Shown: in pieces, positions 44,556 to 47,743 of the stretch
Numbering within the stretch: the first letter of the stretch is position 1
How the letters are laid out: each line of letters begins with the position of its first letter
Assembly (NCBI GenBank): GCA_011389515.1
Contig: JAABUA010000021.1
Location: 1 to 47,743 of the forward strand
DNA from: Desulfobacteraceae bacterium
GTDB taxonomy: Bacteria > Desulfobacterota > Desulfobacteria > Desulfobacterales > Desulfosalsimonadaceae
Length of the DNA stretch: 47,743 nt
Reading direction: 5' to 3'
Translations under genes and position numbers: made by a program
Notes under the pieces: model-generated
What the model saw: the letters and a program-made list of their open reading frames with translations, nothing else
Database searches by the model: none
Told to the model about the DNA's origin: nothing

Positions 44556-45742
44556 TATTCTGTTCCCCTTTCTGAAAGACCGGCCAGAAGCGACCCTTTG
44601 ATCACCACACCGCGCAGACGATGGTTTTCATCAACCACCGGGATCGGATAATGCAGCCGGGCCAGAAGCGGAATAATATCTACTGCGGGCGTATCGAGGT
44701 TGACGGTTTCAAGATTCCTCTGCACGATTTTTTCAAGGGTGGTCTCTCCTCTTTTCACGGCTTCCGCCGCATCCTCCGCAGAGACATATCCCATCAGCTT
44801 CCTGTCTTTTCTCACAAAAATCCCGGATATGTGGGAATGCTTCATTTTATGAAGCGCGGTTTTCGGGCCGTCTGTTTCGTAATAGGTCATTTCCTTGGGT
44901 TTGAGCATGACCGATTCCGCACTGATCACCTTTGCCATATCCACATCCTGCACAAACTTGGCAACGTATTCATCGGCGGGATGGGTCAATATTTCCTCAG
45001 CGGTACCGGACTGGACGATATACCCGTCTTTCATCAAAATGATCCGATCTCCGATTTTCAATGCTTCGTCCAAATCATGGCTGATAAAAACAATGGTTTT
45101 CTGTACCTTTTCCTGTAGCTGAAGCAGTTCGTCCTGCATATCGCTCCGGATCAGGGGGTCAAGGGCGCTGAAGGCCTCATCCATCAACATAATATCGGCG
45201 TCCAGGGCGAGGGCCCGCGCCAGGCCCACACGCTGCTGCATACCGCCTGAAAGCTGGTTGGGGTAGGAATCCTCATTCCCCTTAAGCCCCACCTGTTCAA
45301 TCGCTCCCATTGCCCTTTCCCGCCGTTTCCCGGGATCGACATTCTGGATCTCAAGGCCGTAGGCCACGTTGTCGATGACCGTTCTATGGGGAAACAGGGC
45401 AAAGTTCTGAAACACCATGCTTAAATGATCCAGCCGAAACCTCCGGAGCGCTTCAGAATCAAGGCCGGTGATGTCAATGTCATCCACAATGACCTTGCCG
45501 CTTGTAGGCTCTATCAACCGGTTCAGGCATCGAACCAACGTGGATTTCCCGCTTCCGGACAGGCCCATGATAACGAGGATCTCCCCTTCCTTTACCGAAA
45601 AATTCGCCCCGGCAACACCGATGGTGTTTTTCGTTTTTTCCAGAATCTCTGATTTGGAGTGCCCCTCTTTCAACATGCGGATGGCCTGATCCGGTGTGGG
45701 GCCGAAAACCTTGTAAACCTCTTCTACGACAATTTTGTCCAT
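44555..45742 (-). CDS. proV: glycine betaine/proline ABC transporter, ATPase with CBS domains
   Basis: A 395-aa protein. The ATPase domain has Walker A GLSGSGKST (60-68), signature LSGGMQQR (164-171) and Walker B LMDEA (Asp188, Glu189). The C-terminal 120 residues form a CBS pair (about 275-390), the ionic-strength sensor of OpuA-type transporters. It is the first gene of the operon and energises uptake of compatible solutes. The upstream 720 bases are AT-rich and must hold the promoter. The ribosome site is weak. Confidence 0.95.
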   Translation of the reverse strand: MDKIVVEEVYKVFGPTPDQAIRMLKEGHSKSEILEKTKNTIGVAGANFSVKEGEILVIMGLSGSGKSTLVRCLNRLIEPTSGKVIVDDIDITGLDSEALRRFRLDHLSMVFQNFALFPHRTVIDNVAYGLEIQNVDPGKRRERAMGAIEQVGLKGNEDSYPNQLSGGMQQRVGLARALALDADIMLMDEAFSALDPLIRSDMQDELLQLQEKVQKTIVFISHDLDEALKIGDRIILMKDGYIVQSGTAEEILTHPADEYVAKFVQDVDMAKVISAESVMLKPKEMTYYETDGPKTALHKMKHSHISGIFVRKDRKLMGYVSAEDAAEAVKRGETTLEKIVQRNLETVNLDTPAVDIIPLLARLHYPIPVVDENHRLRGVVIKGSLLAGLSERGTE

Positions 45743-46462
45743 TATGCATTATCCGGATTTAAATGATTTATGTAATAAAGTCCCGTTTTCTTTTTAAAGA
45801 CCTCTTAACAGCTTTCAGATGAAGGATGTACAATCTTTCAACCCGGTTTTTCCTGCTATAAAAGGCAATCTTCAACACACAATTCATAGAATATCTGTTC
45901 TACGGCCTTCTCGACCTGTTGCAAAAACCCATTTTTCGATAATGGTGTTTACAATAGCAACTATCGCGTATCAATTGACAATCTACTTTTATTTATGGAT
46001 AAAATATATATATCTCACAAACACGTTGATTTATCAAGATTTAATTTAAAAAAATACGCCTAAAAGCAATGCAACTGCAATATTTACAGCAGGTTAGCCG
46101 TTTATAGAAAATCATTTTTTCTATAAATACAACGCATTATCAGAATATATAGGATTGCATATCAATGCACCCGGGAGTACTTCCCTAAAGCCTCCCGATC
46201 CAATGGCTTTGATAGAATAATAATGAAAAACAGAAAACATGCAATCTCACATGCCCATTACAATCATTATTACTAAATAATATAAAATAGTTATGACTTA
46301 AATAAAAAAATGGGCGTTTCTGAAAAGACAAACAATGCGCTTTGTGGTATGCGGTATGAAAAGCATTTCGAAAAAAATGCGTTGTCCATCAGATACGATT
46401 TGCCTAAAAGCATAGTCGGACGTTACCGGAGTTCGGATTAGACTGGATAAGGATATGCGCAC
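45743..46462. other. 720-base AT-rich intergenic region
   Basis: No gene, tRNA or repeat of families A or B is seen. It is much richer in A and T than the rest of the window. A small inverted repeat, TTTATAGAAAA/TTTTCTATAAA, lies at 46101-46127. It separates divergent proV and the LysE-type gene and is longer than promoters alone would need. Confidence 0.7.
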
Positions 46463-47086
46463 ATGTTTCCCCTTGAAACACTGGTTTCATTTTTTACGGC
46501 ATCCGTGTTACTGGCAGCTGCGCCGGGGCCGGACAACATCTTTGTTCTCACGCAATCCGCACTGCAGGGCCCCCGGGCCGGCTTTGTCGTAACACTGGGA
46601 CTCTGCTCCGGACTTGTTGTACACACAACAGCGGTGGCAATCGGCGTTGCAGCCATATTTCAAACCTCGGTAGCGGCATACACGGCACTCAAACTGGCGG
46701 GCGCCGGTTATCTATTGTTTCTGGCTTGGCATGCATTTCGTGCGTCCGCAGCAAAAATAACCGTTGACACGAAGATGCGAATGCCGTTGTTGAAATTGTA
46801 CCGGCGAGGCATCATCATGAACATCACCAACCCCAAAGTTTCCATTTTTTTTCTGGCCTTTCTTCCCCTTTTTGCCGATCCGGCGCGCGGGCCGATTGCT
46901 TTACAGATCATGGGGCTTGGCGTTATCTTTATTTTCTCCACCGTAATAATATTCAGCGCAGTGGCGCTCGTGTCAGGATCCCTGGGGCAGTGGCTTACCC
47001 GTTCCGAAAGGGCTCAAAAACGCATGAACAAACTTGCCGGCATGATATTTGCGGCATTGGCCCTCAGCCTCCTGATCGATCGATGA
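46463..47086 (+). CDS. LysE/RhtB-family amino-acid exporter
   Basis: A 207-aa membrane protein with about six hydrophobic segments. The N-terminal AAPGPDNIFVLTQSALQGPRAGFV is the family signature (PGP near residue 20), and IMNITNPKVSIFFLAFLP in the middle is equally typical. Members export lysine, homoserine, threonine or other small amino acids by proton antiport; the substrate cannot be predicted. AAGGAT lies about 10 nt upstream of the ATG. It is followed after 25 nt by the BrkB-type gene on the same strand. Confidence 0.9.
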   Translation: MFPLETLVSFFTASVLLAAAPGPDNIFVLTQSALQGPRAGFVVTLGLCSGLVVHTTAVAIGVAAIFQTSVAAYTALKLAGAGYLLFLAWHAFRASAAKITVDTKMRMPLLKLYRRGIIMNITNPKVSIFFLAFLPLFADPARGPIALQIMGLGVIFIFSTVIIFSAVALVSGSLGQWLTRSERAQKRMNKLAGMIFAALALSLLIDR

Positions 47087-47111
47087 CAGGCACTGCAAAG
47101 ATTCAATTGCC

Positions 47112-47743
47112 ATGATGGAAAAACAGATGCAAAAAAAGCCGGATACCAGAAAAGAAAAAGGACACGCCGCCGGGAAGGCTTCCCGCATTCAGAAATCGGA
47201 ATTAATGCATATCCTGCTGCAGGTAAATCAAAGGCAGTCAACAGACAGCATATACGTGGTTGCTGCGGGAGTTGCGTTTTTCGGTTTGTTTGCCCTGTTT
47301 CCGGGCCTGACAACAATGATATCCCTTTACGCCCTGGTTTCAGACCCTCTTGAAGTCCAGCGGCAGTTTGCCGTCATGCAGGAAATCATGCCCCAGGAGG
47401 CCTACGCCATTATTTACCAGCAGATTCAGGATATTGTATCCACATCTACAGGGAAATTAAGCATGGGGTTCGGCATTGGACTGGTCTTAACGCTCTGGGG
47501 GGCGTCAAGGGGTATGAAAGCCCTTATAATGGCGCTGAATGTCGCTTACGGTGCGGAGGAGAAGCGCGGATTCATACGGCTGAACCTGGTGTCCATGTTC
47601 CTTACCGTTTGCGCCGTATTGTTTGTTATCGTTTCGTTGTTTTTTATCATCGTGATTCCGCCGCTCCTGTCCTTTTTCGATTTCTTTTTCGTGTACAAAA
47701 CCCTTATCTTCGCATCCCGCTGGATCCTTCTGGCTGTTTTCAC
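47112..47743 (+). CDS. YihY/BrkB-family membrane protein (partial, 3' end outside window)
   Basis: The first 210 residues are visible. A basic, polar N-terminal tail of about 45 residues is followed by membrane segments beginning VVAAGVAFFGLFALFPGLT, a family motif, and later LTLWGASRGMKALIMALNVAYG, also conserved. The family (UPF0761) was once labelled ribonuclease BN, which is now considered wrong; its function is unknown, possibly transport. ATG at 47112 or 47115 may be used. The rest of the gene lies beyond the right edge. Confidence 0.88.
   Translation, partial: MMEKQMQKKPDTRKEKGHAAGKASRIQKSELMHILLQVNQRQSTDSIYVVAAGVAFFGLFALFPGLTTMISLYALVSDPLEVQRQFAVMQEIMPQEAYAIIYQQIQDIVSTSTGKLSMGFGIGLVLTLWGASRGMKALIMALNVAYGAEEKRGFIRLNLVSMFLTVCAVLFVIVSLFFIIVIPPLLSFFDFFFVYKTLIFASRWILLAVF

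Overview
The window looks like chromosomal DNA of an anaerobic Desulfobacterota (delta-proteobacterial sulfate-reducer-like) organism. This is inference from gene content: several radical SAM proteins, a 4Fe-4S protein, PqqD/SPASM-type maturases, a sigma-54-like promoter, and an ahcY promoter with an ArsR-type palindrome. No rRNA or tRNA gene was seen, so no species can be named.

Layout. (1) 1-1518, minus strand: a fumarylacetoacetate-hydrolase-family gene cut by the window edge, and an upstream helix-turn-helix regulator. (2) 1926-12277: a self-contained type II fatty-acid or unusual-acyl synthesis locus. It holds FabD, a FabI/FabL-like SDR, FabA, FabG, FabZ, a KAS II-type synthase, a divergent ACP, a PlsC-type acyltransferase, a 4'-phosphopantetheinyl transferase and a KAS III, with a convergent FAD-dependent reductase of geranylgeranyl-reductase type. 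An FNR-type palindrome, a good sigma-54 -24/-12 match and a nested hairpin precede fabD. (3) 12472-16507: a phosphoesterase converging on a probable RiPP locus. The locus has a 20-residue Cys/Lys-rich precursor peptide, an intrinsic terminator directly after it, a Cys-rich helper, two radical SAM/SPASM enzymes, a cupin, and a small 68-aa protein upstream. (4) 17395-19786: EttA (ABC-F) and a CBS-pair protein. (5) 19862-31969: an alpha-glucan/trehalose locus with TreZ, TreY, a P-loop kinase and a beta-phosphoglucomutase-GH65 phosphorylase fusion on minus, and divergent GlgX/TreX and MalQ on plus. Together these could convert glycogen to trehalose and phosphorolyse disaccharide back to glucose phosphate. 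(6) 31966-36547: a ferredoxin-like protein, ThiM, cyclophilin, a B12-type radical SAM protein with a CX4CX2C cluster motif, and an unknown protein. (7) 36742-42510: AhcY, a 567-aa protein of unknown function, a DegP/HtrA protease and a Skp/OmpH-like chaperone. (8) 42781-45742: a glycine betaine/proline ABC transporter (ProV-ProW-ProX). (9) 46463 to the end: a LysE exporter and a truncated YihY/BrkB membrane protein. Trehalose synthesis plus betaine uptake suggests osmotic adaptation.

The main non-coding signal is a dispersed family of about 200-bp structured repeats (called family A here). Five full copies lie only in intergenic gaps between 5.7 and 17.3 kb. The outer arms differ between copies but pair within each copy, while internal blocks are conserved. 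Two doublets have their AT-rich TATAAA-like ends facing inward. A second set of short shared repeat modules (family B) and a 142-bp TA-flanked MITE-like palindrome are also present.
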